In this document: positions 6,841 through 15,914 of the stretch, piece by piece
Layout of the letters: each line of letters opens with the position of its first letter
Numbering within the stretch: position 1 is the first letter of the stretch
DNA from: Stygiobacter sp.
GTDB taxonomy: Bacteria; Pseudomonadota; Alphaproteobacteria; Rhodospirillales; Magnetospirillaceae
Length of the DNA: 64,000 nucleotides
Reading direction: 5' to 3'
Assembly: GCA_006218045.1 (NCBI GenBank)
Contig: VBWB01000007.1
Coordinates: 1-64,000, forward strand
Made by a program: the position numbers and the translations under genes
Notes under the pieces: model-generated
Database searches by the model: none
What the model saw: the letters and a program-made list of their open reading frames with translations, nothing else
What the model was told of the DNA's origin: nothing

Positions 6841-7377
6841 ATGACCGGACCTTTTCCCATCGGTGTCGTCACCATTTCCGATCGCGCCTCGAGCGGGATC
6901 TACCAGGATCTGGGGGGGCCGGCCATGGTCGAATGGCTGGGCAAGGCCTTGGTTTCGCCCTGGCGCCCGGTGGCGCGCCTGATCGCCGACGAGCAGCCGC
7001 TGATCGAGGCCACCTTGCGTGAGTTGGCCGATCGGGAGAAATGCGCCCTCATCGTCACCACCGGCGGCACCGGTCCGGCGCCGCGCGATGTCACCCCCGA
7101 GGCGACGGAGGCGGTCTGCGACAAGATGATGCCGGGATTCGGCGAATTGATGCGCGCGGTCAGTCTGAAGGTGGTTCCCACCGCCATCCTGTCGCGGCAG
7201 ACCGCCGGTATCCGCGGCCGGTCGCTGATCGTCAATTTGCCGGGCAAGCCCAGCGCCATCGCCGATTGCCTGGAAGCGGTGATGCCGGCCATTCCCTATT
7301 GCATCGACCTGATCGGCGGACCGTTCCTGGAAACCGATCCCGCTTTCTGCAAGGCCTTCCGCCCCAAGGCGAAATAG
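6841..7377 (+). CDS. mog: Molybdopterin adenylyltransferase
   Basis: A 178-residue MoaB/Mog protein. VVTISDRASSGIYQDLGGP at the N-terminus and TTGGTGPAPRDVTPEAT in the middle are the MPT-binding signature. NLPGKPSAIADCLEAVMP closes the family domain. Mog adenylates molybdopterin before molybdate insertion in molybdenum cofactor synthesis. DPAFCKAFRPK near the end is typical of the Mog rather than the MoaB branch. It stands alone, 122 bp after the HbpS-like gene, and fits with modE, mop and modA nearby. A weak ribosome binding site precedes the ATG. Confidence 0.92.
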   Translation: MTGPFPIGVVTISDRASSGIYQDLGGPAMVEWLGKALVSPWRPVARLIADEQPLIEATLRELADREKCALIVTTGGTGPAPRDVTPEATEAVCDKMMPGFGELMRAVSLKVVPTAILSRQTAGIRGRSLIVNLPGKPSAIADCLEAVMPAIPYCIDLIGGPFLETDPAFCKAFRPKAK

Positions 7378-7421
7378 AGCGGCGCCGATGCGCCCGCCCG
7401 GCCAGGAAAAATGAGAAAGGC

Positions 7422-7435
7422 TTGACCGCGCTCAA
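7422..7435. promoter_or_regulatory. FNR/CRP-type box upstream of cytochrome c
   Basis: TTGACCGCGCTCAA fits the TTGA-N6-TCAA pattern of the FNR/FnrL/NnrR family and lies 64 bases before the cytochrome start. It suggests oxygen- or nitric-oxide-responsive control. Evidence is the motif and position only. Confidence 0.45.
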
Positions 7436-7499
7436 AGTCCGCCGCCGGCTTTTCGGGCGACAACCATGATCGGCTTTCCTTTGGCGGGATGAACGGATC

Positions 7500-8201
7500 A
7501 TGCGTTTGGCGATGGCGACGATTGTGATGGCGGCAGCCCTGACCGGCGCGGCGACCGCTGCGGCCTGGGGGCAAAAAGCGCCGGAGCCGCGCCAGTTGCC
7601 CAACGGCAAGACCTGGAGCCATGATGCCGATGCCGGACGCGATATCATGCGCACCTGTGCCGCCTGCCATGGTGAATTCGGCGGCGGCGGCGGCGGCGGT
7701 GTGTATCCGCGCATTTCCGGCATGCATCCCGATTACATCGCCGAGCAATTGCGGGCTTTCAAATCACGGACGCGGGAAAACATCCCGATGATCCCCTATG
7801 CCAATGAACGGGAATTGCCGGAAAAAGACGTGCTCGACGTCTCTTATTATCTGGCCGCCATCACCCCGCCCAAGCACCCGCCGTCCGACCAGGTGGCCAT
7901 GGATGCCTTCGAGCGCCTGACCCTGGCCAAGCAGGCCGTGCAGATTTCCCGACAGCCCGGCGATGTTGCCGCCGGCCGGACGCTGTACAACGCCGATTGC
8001 ATGGAATGCCATGCCCGCGACGGTCTGGGGCGGGTGAAAAAGCCGCCGCTGGCCCAGCAGCACATCCCTTATCTGCGCACCCAGATCACTCTGTTTCTCG
8101 GCGGCCAGCGCCAGCATGACGATGTGGATGAACTGATGCGGCCCAAATCCGCCAAGGACTGGGACAATCTGTGGGCCTATGTGTCGACCCTGGATGATTG
8201 A
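7500..8201 (+). CDS. Dihaem cytochrome c (c4-like)
   Basis: A 233-residue exported protein with a signal peptide (ATIVMAAALTGAATAAAWG) and two class I cytochrome domains. Haem motifs are CAACH at residues 53-57 and CMECH at 167-171. GGVYPRISGMHPDYIAEQL after the first and PLAQQHIPYLRTQITLFL after the second are typical of c4-type proteins, with later methionines (NIPMIPYANE, DELMRPKS) as candidate axial ligands. A Gly-rich stretch follows the first haem. It likely carries electrons in the periplasm to a terminal oxidase or reductase. An FNR-like box upstream points to low-oxygen expression. It converges on a haem-motif histidine kinase. Confidence 0.9.
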   Translation: MRLAMATIVMAAALTGAATAAAWGQKAPEPRQLPNGKTWSHDADAGRDIMRTCAACHGEFGGGGGGGVYPRISGMHPDYIAEQLRAFKSRTRENIPMIPYANERELPEKDVLDVSYYLAAITPPKHPPSDQVAMDAFERLTLAKQAVQISRQPGDVAAGRTLYNADCMECHARDGLGRVKKPPLAQQHIPYLRTQITLFLGGQRQHDDVDELMRPKSAKDWDNLWAYVSTLDD

Positions 8202-8220
8202 TGCCGCAGGATCGACCGCC

Positions 8221-10092
8221 TCACCCCGGCAAATCAAAGCGGAACGTTGCCCCCTGATCGACGACGGAATCCACGTGGATCTCGCCGCCATGGCGTTCGA
8301 CGATGCGCTTGACCACCGCCAGACCGATCCCGGTGCCGGCCACCTGGACGGCGCCGATGCGCTGGAAGATCATGAAGATGCGCTGGTGGTATTCGGGGGC
8401 GATGCCGATGCCGTTGTCGGTGACCCAATACTCCCGCCGGTCGTCGTCGCGGATCCGACCGCCGACGCTGATCCGGGCCGGGCGCTCCGGGCTGCGGAAC
8501 TTCACCGCGTTGCTGATCAGGTTTTGCAGCAGCCGCACCAATTGCTCGCGGTCGCCCAGACAGGCCGGCAGGCCGGGCTGGATGGTCAGCTCCGCCGCCG
8601 CCTCGTCGATGACCAGGGACAGATTGGCCACCGCGTCGGCGGCCACCTTGTCCATGTTCACCGGGGCGAAGCTGGCGCCCCGGGTCTCGACCCGCGAGAA
8701 TTCCACCAGATCGGAAATCATCCGCGACATGCGCTTGGCGCCGTCGACGGCAAAGCCGATGAAGTCGCGCCCGTCCTCATCCAACTTGTCGTCATAGCGC
8801 CGGGTGATCAGGCCCAGATAGGATGACACCATGCGCAACGGTTCTTGCAGGTCGTGCGACACCACATAGGCGAAGTCCTGCAAGTCGCGGTTCGAGCGTT
8901 CCAGTTTTTCCAGCAATTCGTGACGGCGACGCTCGTTTTCCTGGCGTTCGGAAATGTCGTGGAAGACCAGGACCGCCCCGGTCACCCGGTCACCGTCAAG
9001 AACCGGAGCGCTTTGCACCTCGACCGGCAAGGGCGGCGCGTTCTTGCGCCGCAACAATTCGCCCACGCTTTGCCGCCCCTGCCCCCGGGCCAAGGTCGGG
9101 CAGCAGGTGTTGACACCGGGGCAGGGCTGGCCCTCGACCACCGATCCGGGCTGGATCAGGTCGTGGAATTTGCGCCCCATGATCTCGTCCGCCGCCCACC
9201 CCAGGATGCGTGAGGCCGAGGGACTGAAAAAGATGATGCGGCACTGGTCGTCGATACCGACGATGCCTTCGCCGACCGAATTGAGGATCATCTGGTTCTG
9301 ATGGCTCAGTTCCCGCAGACGCGTTTCGTCGATGGCTTCCTCATCCATGCGTCGCCGCGCCCGGCTGCCGCCAAAGCCGATGCCGCCCAGGCCCACCAGC
9401 CAGATCAGGCCATGGGTCAGCGCCTGGATCCGGCTGTCGCGGCTTTGAATGGCCAGATACCCCGCCAGCGGCACCGACACGCCGATACCGCCGCGCACGT
9501 CGCCGATGGCGTAACCCTGACCGCCATGGCATTTCAGGCAGCCTTGCTCGGTGACCATCACCCGCATCAGCCGCAGATGCGGCTTGCCGCCCACCTCGGT
9601 CAACTCGCTGACCTCGTCCGTCTCGCCGGCGGCGAAGCGGCGCAGCACATGGGCTTCCCATTCATCCGGGGCATTATCGGGATTCAGCGGCTTCAGACTG
9701 GTGATGCGCCCGCGCACGCCGAAATCATTGGCGTATTCAGCCATCACCTGGCGCAGCATGTAGGCCGGGTTCATCAAGGTCAGGGGCTTGCCGCCCTCGG
9801 TGGTGATGTCGCGATCGGGGAGGTGGGCCAACCACGGACTGGGCGGCGTGCGCTCGTCGATGGGAACATAGACGCCGCCATGCAAAGTCGCCCAGCGGCG
9901 GAAGGCCAGATCCTTGTTGAAATGGATGCGGGCCTCGCGCGTGGCCAATTCCAGGGTCTGGCGCTGCTCGTTGTGCAGATTCCAGCCCAGCGAGCCGCCG
10001 ACCAGCACGGTCCAGCCCAGGGCGGCGGCCACCAACTGGCGGCGCAGTCTACCGAAATGCCTGGACGTTCTGTCGGCAATGGCGCCTTGCAT
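8221..10092 (-). CDS. Sensor histidine kinase with DUF3365 haem-c-type domain and PAS
   Basis: A 623-residue kinase. A first membrane helix (LVAAALGWTVLVGGSLGW) is followed by a periplasmic DUF3365/Tll0287-like domain (about 50-215) ending in haem motif CLKCH, then a second helix (ALTHGLIWLVGLGGIGFGG). A PAS domain follows (MILNSVGEGIVGIDDQ) with an unusual cysteine group CPGVNTCCP. The HisKA helix has the phosphorylated His in VVSHDLQEPLR; the ATPase domain has NLISNAVKF, DNGIGI and GTGIGL. ATG 10092 is chosen because GAGGGG lies 5 bases before it; a GTG six codons earlier has no such site. No response regulator gene adjoins. Redox or gas sensing is inferred from the haem motif. Confidence 0.9.
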   Translation of the reverse strand: MQGAIADRTSRHFGRLRRQLVAAALGWTVLVGGSLGWNLHNEQRQTLELATREARIHFNKDLAFRRWATLHGGVYVPIDERTPPSPWLAHLPDRDITTEGGKPLTLMNPAYMLRQVMAEYANDFGVRGRITSLKPLNPDNAPDEWEAHVLRRFAAGETDEVSELTEVGGKPHLRLMRVMVTEQGCLKCHGGQGYAIGDVRGGIGVSVPLAGYLAIQSRDSRIQALTHGLIWLVGLGGIGFGGSRARRRMDEEAIDETRLRELSHQNQMILNSVGEGIVGIDDQCRIIFFSPSASRILGWAADEIMGRKFHDLIQPGSVVEGQPCPGVNTCCPTLARGQGRQSVGELLRRKNAPPLPVEVQSAPVLDGDRVTGAVLVFHDISERQENERRRHELLEKLERSNRDLQDFAYVVSHDLQEPLRMVSSYLGLITRRYDDKLDEDGRDFIGFAVDGAKRMSRMISDLVEFSRVETRGASFAPVNMDKVAADAVANLSLVIDEAAAELTIQPGLPACLGDREQLVRLLQNLISNAVKFRSPERPARISVGGRIRDDDRREYWVTDNGIGIAPEYHQRIFMIFQRIGAVQVAGTGIGLAVVKRIVERHGGEIHVDSVVDQGATFRFDLPG

Positions 10093-10171
10093 GTGGCCCC
10101 TCGCATTCACATCAGGGGAACATCATACACCCTTTCAAACGCAAGCACCGTACAGCCTTAAGATTGTGATG

Positions 10172-10921
10172 TCAGGCCTTCACCCCCATCAGCATGTAAT
10201 TGACGTCCAGGTTCATGGTTTCGCGCCATTCATCGGTGAGCGGCTGGAATTCCATGCCGCGAAAGGCCTTGGCGTCGATGCCCGCGTCCCGCAGCCAGCC
10301 GGCGAATTCGGACGGTCGCACGAACTTCTTCCAGTCATGGGTGCCCTTGGGCAGCCAGCGCAGCACGTATTCCGCCCCGACGATGGCCATCAGCCAGGAT
10401 TTGGCGGTGCGGTTGAGCGTCGCCCCCAGGAAGACGCCGCCCGGACGCAAGGCCCCCGTCGTCAACCCGATGAAGCGGACGGGGTCGGGAACGTGCTCGA
10501 TCACCTCCATGGACAGCACCACGTCGAAGCTTTCGGCCTCCACATCCTCGGGGCCGCCGACGCGATATTCCACCGCCACCCCCGACTTCTCCGAATGAAT
10601 GCGGGCCACCGCGATGTTCCGCTCGCCGGCATCGATGCCGGTGACGGCGAAGCCCATGCGGGCCAGGGGTTCCGACAGCAGACCGCCGCCACAGCCCACA
10701 TCCAGCAGGGTCAGCCCCGCGAACGGATTCGGGTCTTGCGGGTCGCGCCCGAAATGGGCGGCCAGTTCGCGGCGGATGAAGGCCAGCCGCACCGGGTTGA
10801 AACGGTGCAGCGGCTTGAATTTGCCGGTGGGGTCCCACCATTCTTCGGCCATGGCGGTGAACCGGGCGACCTCTTCGGGCGAGGCGGTCCGCGCACGCGG
10901 GTCGGGGGTGGAACGGGTCAT
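10172..10921 (-). CDS. ubiG: Ubiquinone biosynthesis O-methyltransferase
   Basis: A 249-residue class I SAM-dependent methyltransferase. The N-terminal segment FTAMAEEWWDPTGKFKPLH is diagnostic of UbiG. SAM motif I is LLDVGCGGGLLSEPLA, and later VVLSMEVIEHVPDP and LNRTAKSWLMAIVGAEY are family hallmarks. It catalyses both O-methylation steps of ubiquinone synthesis at the inner membrane face. It is divergent from lysC, as is often seen in alphaproteobacteria. The length is normal and the start ATG is preceded by AGGAG. Confidence 0.95.
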   Translation of the reverse strand: MTRSTPDPRARTASPEEVARFTAMAEEWWDPTGKFKPLHRFNPVRLAFIRRELAAHFGRDPQDPNPFAGLTLLDVGCGGGLLSEPLARMGFAVTGIDAGERNIAVARIHSEKSGVAVEYRVGGPEDVEAESFDVVLSMEVIEHVPDPVRFIGLTTGALRPGGVFLGATLNRTAKSWLMAIVGAEYVLRWLPKGTHDWKKFVRPSEFAGWLRDAGIDAKAFRGMEFQPLTDEWRETMNLDVNYMLMGVKA

Positions 10922-11074
10922 CGGATACTCCTGGATGAGGCGGTTTTTTGACGGGTTGCCGGACTTGCTTCAAAAGTGGCGACAGAGTATGAAGGGGCGC
11001 CCTCCGGGCGGCAACCGGACAGACGAAGAAAAATGAACCGGCGGCATTGGCCGCGGTGCTTCAAGGATTACCTC

Positions 11075-12295
11075 ATGGCGCGTATCGTGATGAAATTCGG
11101 CGGAACTTCCGTCGGCGACATCGATCGTATCAAGAATGTGGCCCGCCGCGTCAAGCGCGAGGTCGAGGCCGGCAATCAGGTGGCCGTGGTGGTTTCCGCC
11201 ATGTCCGGCGTCACCAATCAGCTGGTTGACTGGTGCAGGCAGATGGCGCCGCTGCATGATCAGCGCGAATACGATGCCGTCGTCGCCACCGGCGAACAGG
11301 TGACCTCGGGCCTGTTGGCCATCGGCCTACAGGAACTGGGCCTGGACGCCCGGTCGTGGAGCGGCTGGCAGGTGCCCATCCGCACCGACGACGTGCACGG
11401 CAAGGCCCGTATCGACGGCATCGACACCACCGAAATGATCGCCGGCATGGAACAAGGTCAGGTCGCCGTGGTCGCCGGCTTCCAGGGCATCGCCCCGGGC
11501 AACCGCATCGCCACCTTGGGCCGCGGCGGCTCCGACACCTCCGCCGTCGCCTTGGCCGCCGCGTTGCACGCCGATCGTTGCGACATCTATACCGACGTGG
11601 ACGGCGTCTACACCACCGACCCGCGGATCGTGACCAAGGCCAGAAAGCTCGATAAGATCACCTACGAGGAAATGCTGGAACTGGCGAGCGTCGGCGCCAA
11701 GGTGCTTCAGACCCGCTCGGTCGAGATGGCCATGAAGCATCATGTGCGCGTGCAGGTGCTGTCCAGCTTCGAGGACAAGCCCGGAACTCTGGTTTGCGAT
11801 GAGGATGAGATCGTGGAAAAGGAACTGTTGAGCGGTATCGCCTATAGCCGCGACGAAGCCAAGATCACCTTGGTCAAGGTGGCCGACCGTCCCGGCGTCG
11901 CCGCCGCCATTTTCGGCCCGCTGGCCGACAATGCCGTCAACGTCGACATGATCGTGCAAAACGTGTCGGAAGACGGCAAGTCCACCGATCTGACCTTCAC
12001 CGTCGGCAAGGCCGATCTGGAGCGGGCCAGGAAGGTGATCGAGGACAACAAGGCCACCTTGGCCTATGAGGGCCTGATCGCCGATTCCAACGTGGTCAAG
12101 GTGTCGGTCATCGGCGTCGGCATGCGCAGCCATGCCGGCATCGCCCAGAAGATGTTCCAGACCCTGGCGGCCGAGGGCATCAACATCCAGGTCATCTCGA
12201 CCTCGGAAATCAAGATCAGCGTGCTGATCGAGGAAAAGTACACCGAGTTGGCGTTGCGCGCCCTGCACACCGCCTATGGCCTGGATGCGGCCTGA
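11075..12295 (+). CDS. lysC: Aspartate kinase
   Basis: A 406-residue enzyme phosphorylating L-aspartate, the first step to lysine, threonine and methionine. The kinase N-terminus is MARIVMKFGGTSVGD; GRGGSDTSAVALAAALHAD and DIYTDVDGVYTTDPRIV form the substrate and ATP sites. Two ACT domains follow from about 265 (ITLVKVADRPGVAAAIFGPL; VSVIGVGMRSHAGIAQKMF), as expected for feedback control by lysine and threonine. The open frame begins 99 bases earlier at a GTG, but ATG 11075 matches family N-termini exactly. Alphaproteobacterial LysC has this size. Confidence 0.95.
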   Translation: MARIVMKFGGTSVGDIDRIKNVARRVKREVEAGNQVAVVVSAMSGVTNQLVDWCRQMAPLHDQREYDAVVATGEQVTSGLLAIGLQELGLDARSWSGWQVPIRTDDVHGKARIDGIDTTEMIAGMEQGQVAVVAGFQGIAPGNRIATLGRGGSDTSAVALAAALHADRCDIYTDVDGVYTTDPRIVTKARKLDKITYEEMLELASVGAKVLQTRSVEMAMKHHVRVQVLSSFEDKPGTLVCDEDEIVEKELLSGIAYSRDEAKITLVKVADRPGVAAAIFGPLADNAVNVDMIVQNVSEDGKSTDLTFTVGKADLERARKVIEDNKATLAYEGLIADSNVVKVSVIGVGMRSHAGIAQKMFQTLAAEGINIQVISTSEIKISVLIEEKYTELALRALHTAYGLDAA

Positions 12296-12318
12296 GTGAA
12301 CGGACCGGGTGACGGCAC

Positions 12319-13356
12319 ATGACGGCGATGGGGGCTAGCCTGAACGGACGGCTGGACCGGCTGTGGCAACGGGGACGCGCGTTCCTGGGCACGGATTACG
12401 CCATCATGGGCGGCGCCATGTCGTGGGTGTCGGAGCGCCATCTGGTGGCGGCCATCTCCAATGCCGGCGGCTTCGGCGTCATCGCCTGCGGCTCCATGGA
12501 GCCCACCCGCCTGGCCGAGGAAATCCACGCCACCCAAGCGCTGACCACCAGGCCGTTCGGCGTCAACCTGATCACCATGCATCCGCGATTGGATGGGCTG
12601 ATCGATGTCTGCGGTCAGGCCGGGGTCAGTCATATCGTCCTCGCCGGCGGCCTGCCCAACGCGGCGGCGATCAAGCGGGCCAAGGACACCGGGGCCAAGG
12701 TGGTGTGCTTCGCCCCCGCCTTGATCCTGGCGAAAAAGCTGGTGCGCTCCGGCGTCGACGCCCTGGTCATCGAAGGGGCCGAGGCCGGCGGTCATATCGG
12801 CCCGGTCTCCACCTCGGTGCTGGCCCAGGAAATCCTGCCGGTGATGGCCGGCGAACTGCCCATCTTCGTCGCCGGCGGCATCGGTCGCGGCGAAGCCATC
12901 GTCAGCTATCTGGAAATGGGGGCGGCGGGCGTCCAGTTGGGCACCCGCTTCGTCTGCGCCAGCGAATGCGTGGCCCACCCCAATTTCAAGCAGGCCTTCA
13001 TCAAGGCCGCCGCCCGCGACGCCATTCCCACCACCCAGGTGGACCCGGCCTTTCCGGTCATTCCGGTGCGCGCCCTGGCCAATCAGGGGACCAAGCGTTT
13101 CATCGAGTTCCAGCACGAGATCATCCGCCGCTGCCGCGCCGGCGAACTCGAGCAAAAGGACGCCCAGTTGGAAATCGAGCATTACTGGGCCGGTGCGCTG
13201 CGCCGCGCGGTCATCGACGGCGACGTCGAGACCGGCTCGGTGATGGCCGGACAAAGTGTCGGGCTGGTCAGCAAGGTGCAGCCCTGCGCCGAGATTTTCA
13301 CCGAATTGCTGGATCAGGCACTGGGCGCCCTGGCCACCCGTATGGGATTGTCCTGA
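12319..13356 (+). CDS. Nitronate monooxygenase / 2-nitropropane dioxygenase-like flavoprotein
   Basis: A 345-residue FMN-binding TIM-barrel protein. GGAMSWVSERHLVAAISNAGGFGVIACG, broken by normal spacing, is the family start. VIEGAEAGGHIGP carries the conserved glycine-rich site with the His of the family, and PIFVAGGIGRGEAI and GVQLGTRFVCASE bind FMN phosphate. Members oxidise alkyl nitronates such as propionate 3-nitronate; others are enoyl-reductase-like. It stands 24 bp after lysC and its stop overlaps the ptsP start by one base (TGATG), so the three genes may be one transcript. Substrate is not certain. Confidence 0.88.
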   Translation: MTAMGASLNGRLDRLWQRGRAFLGTDYAIMGGAMSWVSERHLVAAISNAGGFGVIACGSMEPTRLAEEIHATQALTTRPFGVNLITMHPRLDGLIDVCGQAGVSHIVLAGGLPNAAAIKRAKDTGAKVVCFAPALILAKKLVRSGVDALVIEGAEAGGHIGPVSTSVLAQEILPVMAGELPIFVAGGIGRGEAIVSYLEMGAAGVQLGTRFVCASECVAHPNFKQAFIKAAARDAIPTTQVDPAFPVIPVRALANQGTKRFIEFQHEIIRRCRAGELEQKDAQLEIEHYWAGALRRAVIDGDVETGSVMAGQSVGLVSKVQPCAEIFTELLDQALGALATRMGLS

Positions 13357-15620
13357 TGAGCCCGGCGGCGCCCTCGGTTTCCAGGCGCCTGCTGGCCCGC
13401 CTGCGCGATGTCATGGCCGGCGGCGGTGGGGCGGAAGAACGCCTGAACCGGGTGGTCGGCCTGATCGCCGCCGACATGGTCGCCGAAGTCTGCTCGTGCT
13501 ACGTCATGCGCGCCGGCGAAGTGCTGGAACTGTTCGCCACCGAAGGCCTGAAGAAGGGCGCCATCCACAATACCCGCCTGCGGGTGGGCGAAGGTCTGGT
13601 CGGCGACATCGCCGCCCATGCCCGCCCCCTGGCCCTGGCCGACGCCCAAAGCCATCCCAATTTCGCCTATCGCCCGGAAACCGGCGAAGAGATTTTCCAT
13701 TCGCTGATGGGCGTCCCCATCATCCGGGGCGGTCGCGTCGTCGGCGTGCTGGTGGTGCAGAACCGCACCATGCGCCACTACACCGACGAAGAAATCGAGA
13801 CCATGGAAACCGTGGCCATGGTCCTGGCCGAACTGGTCGCCTCGGGCGAATTGGTCAGCCGCGACGAATTGGTGCCGGTGGACGGCAACGCCCTGCTGCC
13901 GCTGCGCCTGGAAGGCATCCGCCTCAACGGCGGCGTCGGCATCGGCACCGCCGTTTTGCACAATCCGCGCATCGTCATCCGCCGGCTGGTGGCGGAAGAC
14001 CCCGACATCGAGCACGAGCGCCTGAAAGTGGCGCTGGCCGACATCAAGAAGGCCTTGGACGATCTGTTCTCGCGCCCCGAGATGCGTGACGGCGAGCATC
14101 GCGACGTGCTTGAAACCTATCGCATGTTCACCGAGGACAAGGGCTGGCTGGGCAAGATCGGCGAGGCGATCAAGACCGGCCTGACCGCCGAGGCCGCCGT
14201 GCAAAAGGTGCACGAGGACATGCGCGCGCGCATGAGCCAGATCAGCGACCCCTATTTGCGTGAACGCCTGCACGATTTCGAGGATCTGGCCAACCGGCTG
14301 CTGCAACACCTGTCGGGGGAAGGCGGCGCCGCCTCCAAGGGTGAGCTGCCCGCCGACGCCATCTTGTTCGCCCGTTCCATGGGGCCGATGGAATTGTTCG
14401 ACTATGACCCCAAGCGTCTGCGCGGCCTGGTCATGGAAGAAGGCAGCCCGACCATGCATGTGGCCATCGTCGCCCGCGCGCTGGACATTCCGGTGGTCGG
14501 GCGCTGCAAGGAGGCGCTGGACAAGGTCGAGCCGCTGGACCCGGTGGTGGTCGACGGCGATAACGGCCAGGTCTTCCTGCGCCCCAGCGACGACATCCGC
14601 GACATCTTCTCGGACGCCCTCAGCCAGCGCCAGCGCCGCGCCGCCCATTACGCCAAGCTCAAGGATCTGCCGGCCATCACCCGCGACGGCATCGCCGTGC
14701 GGCTGATGATGAATGCCGGCCTGTTGCTGGATTTGCAGCATCTGCACGAATGCGGGGCCGACGGCATCGGCCTTTATCGCACCGAATTGCCGTTCATGGC
14801 CCGTTCATCCCTGCCCGATGTCGCCGCCCAGACCACTCTTTACAACAAGATCCTGGATCAGGCGGCGGGCAAGACGGTGGTGTTCCGCACCCTCGATGTC
14901 GGCGGCGACAAGGTACTGCCCTATTGGAATCCCTATGAGGAAGACAATCCGGCCCTGGGTTGGCGGTCCATCCGCATCACCTTGGACCGTCCGGCGGTGA
15001 TGCGCCACCAATTGCGCGCCCTGATCCGGGCGGCGGCGGGGCGCGAGCTCAGCATCATGTTCCCCATGGTCGCCGAAGTGGCCGAGCTGGTGCAGGCCCG
15101 CCATTTGCTCGACATGGAAATCGCCCACGAAAAGGGCAAGGGCCATGTGCTGCCCCAGCGCATCCGCGTCGGCACCATGCTGGAAGTGCCGGCCTTGGCC
15201 TTCCAGATGGATTCGTTGCTACCCCTGGTCGATTTCATCTCCATCGGCTCCAACGACATGGCTCAGTTCCTGTTCGCCGTCGATCGCGGCAATCCGCGCA
15301 TCGCCGACCGCTACGACCCGCTGTCGCCGGCCATGCTGACCTTCATACGGTATGTGGCGTCCAAATGCGATGCCGCCGGCGTGCCGCTTTCAGTGTGCGG
15401 CGAGATGGCCGGGCGACCGCTGGAAGCCATGGCGCTGCTGGCTTGCGGCGTGCGCATCCTGTCGGTGTCGTCGCCGGCCACCGGCCCGGTCAAGACCATG
15501 ATCCGCTCGTTGTCGGTGGGGCCGGTGCGCGCCTATCTGGACCATTGCCTGAAACTGCCCGATCGCTCGTTGCGCGACCGGCTGCGGGCCTTTGCCCTGG
15601 ATCATCAGGTCATCCTGTAA
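13356..15620 (+). CDS. ptsP: PEP-protein phosphotransferase of the nitrogen PTS (EI-Ntr)
   Basis: A 754-residue EI-Ntr protein. An N-terminal GAF domain (about 25-165) contains FHSLMGVPIIRGGRVVGVLVVQN. The HPr-interacting and phospho-histidine domains follow, with His368 in SPTMHVAIVARAL, and the C-terminal PEP-binding barrel has GIGLYRTELPFM, FRTLDVGGDK, GSNDMAQFLFAVDR and the catalytic cysteine in VCGEMAGRP. It transfers phosphate from PEP to NPr, signalling nitrogen and carbon state; the GAF domain senses glutamine in relatives. ATG 13356 overlaps the preceding stop and fits the family. The frame stays open far upstream, but that stretch is a shadow of the nitronate monooxygenase gene. Confidence 0.95.
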   Translation: MSPAAPSVSRRLLARLRDVMAGGGGAEERLNRVVGLIAADMVAEVCSCYVMRAGEVLELFATEGLKKGAIHNTRLRVGEGLVGDIAAHARPLALADAQSHPNFAYRPETGEEIFHSLMGVPIIRGGRVVGVLVVQNRTMRHYTDEEIETMETVAMVLAELVASGELVSRDELVPVDGNALLPLRLEGIRLNGGVGIGTAVLHNPRIVIRRLVAEDPDIEHERLKVALADIKKALDDLFSRPEMRDGEHRDVLETYRMFTEDKGWLGKIGEAIKTGLTAEAAVQKVHEDMRARMSQISDPYLRERLHDFEDLANRLLQHLSGEGGAASKGELPADAILFARSMGPMELFDYDPKRLRGLVMEEGSPTMHVAIVARALDIPVVGRCKEALDKVEPLDPVVVDGDNGQVFLRPSDDIRDIFSDALSQRQRRAAHYAKLKDLPAITRDGIAVRLMMNAGLLLDLQHLHECGADGIGLYRTELPFMARSSLPDVAAQTTLYNKILDQAAGKTVVFRTLDVGGDKVLPYWNPYEEDNPALGWRSIRITLDRPAVMRHQLRALIRAAAGRELSIMFPMVAEVAELVQARHLLDMEIAHEKGKGHVLPQRIRVGTMLEVPALAFQMDSLLPLVDFISIGSNDMAQFLFAVDRGNPRIADRYDPLSPAMLTFIRYVASKCDAAGVPLSVCGEMAGRPLEAMALLACGVRILSVSSPATGPVKTMIRSLSVGPVRAYLDHCLKLPDRSLRDRLRAFALDHQVIL

Positions 15621-15683
15621 CCGCATTGACGCGACGCCCGCTTTAGGCGAGCCTGTTGTCAGGCCTTTGCCCGGGGGGAACCC

Positions 15684-15902
15684 ATGTCCAACACCGTCGC
15701 CAGCATATCCTTCAACAGCAATCACAGCCTGTCCATGGATGTGGAAAAAGTCGCCCGCATCCATATCACCGCCCCCCTGCAAGTGGACGACGGCATCTGG
15801 TTTTGCGAATTACTGGTGCGCACCGACAACGGCACCGTGGTGCTGAACCTGATGTCGGCGGATCCGGCCAGCCTCCAGGTGGTGCCGCAAGGACTGGAAT
15901 AA
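15684..15902 (+). CDS. Small hypothetical protein
   Basis: A 72-residue protein without a recognised family. It has no signal peptide or membrane segment; the pattern of short alternating hydrophobic runs (ARIHITAPLQV, GIWFCELLVRTDNGTVVLNLM) suggests a small beta-sheet protein. GGGGGGAA lies 3-5 bases before the ATG, supporting translation. It sits between ptsP and a convergent thioesterase gene. Confidence 0.6.
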   Translation: MSNTVASISFNSNHSLSMDVEKVARIHITAPLQVDDGIWFCELLVRTDNGTVVLNLMSADPASLQVVPQGLE

Positions 15903-15914
15903 CTCCAAACCCCG

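Noticed and set aside
12363-13355. Long open frame joined in front of ptsP
   Set aside because: It lies in another frame of the nitronate monooxygenase gene, is Arg/Gly/Pro-rich without family match, and the ptsP start at 13356 fits the family.
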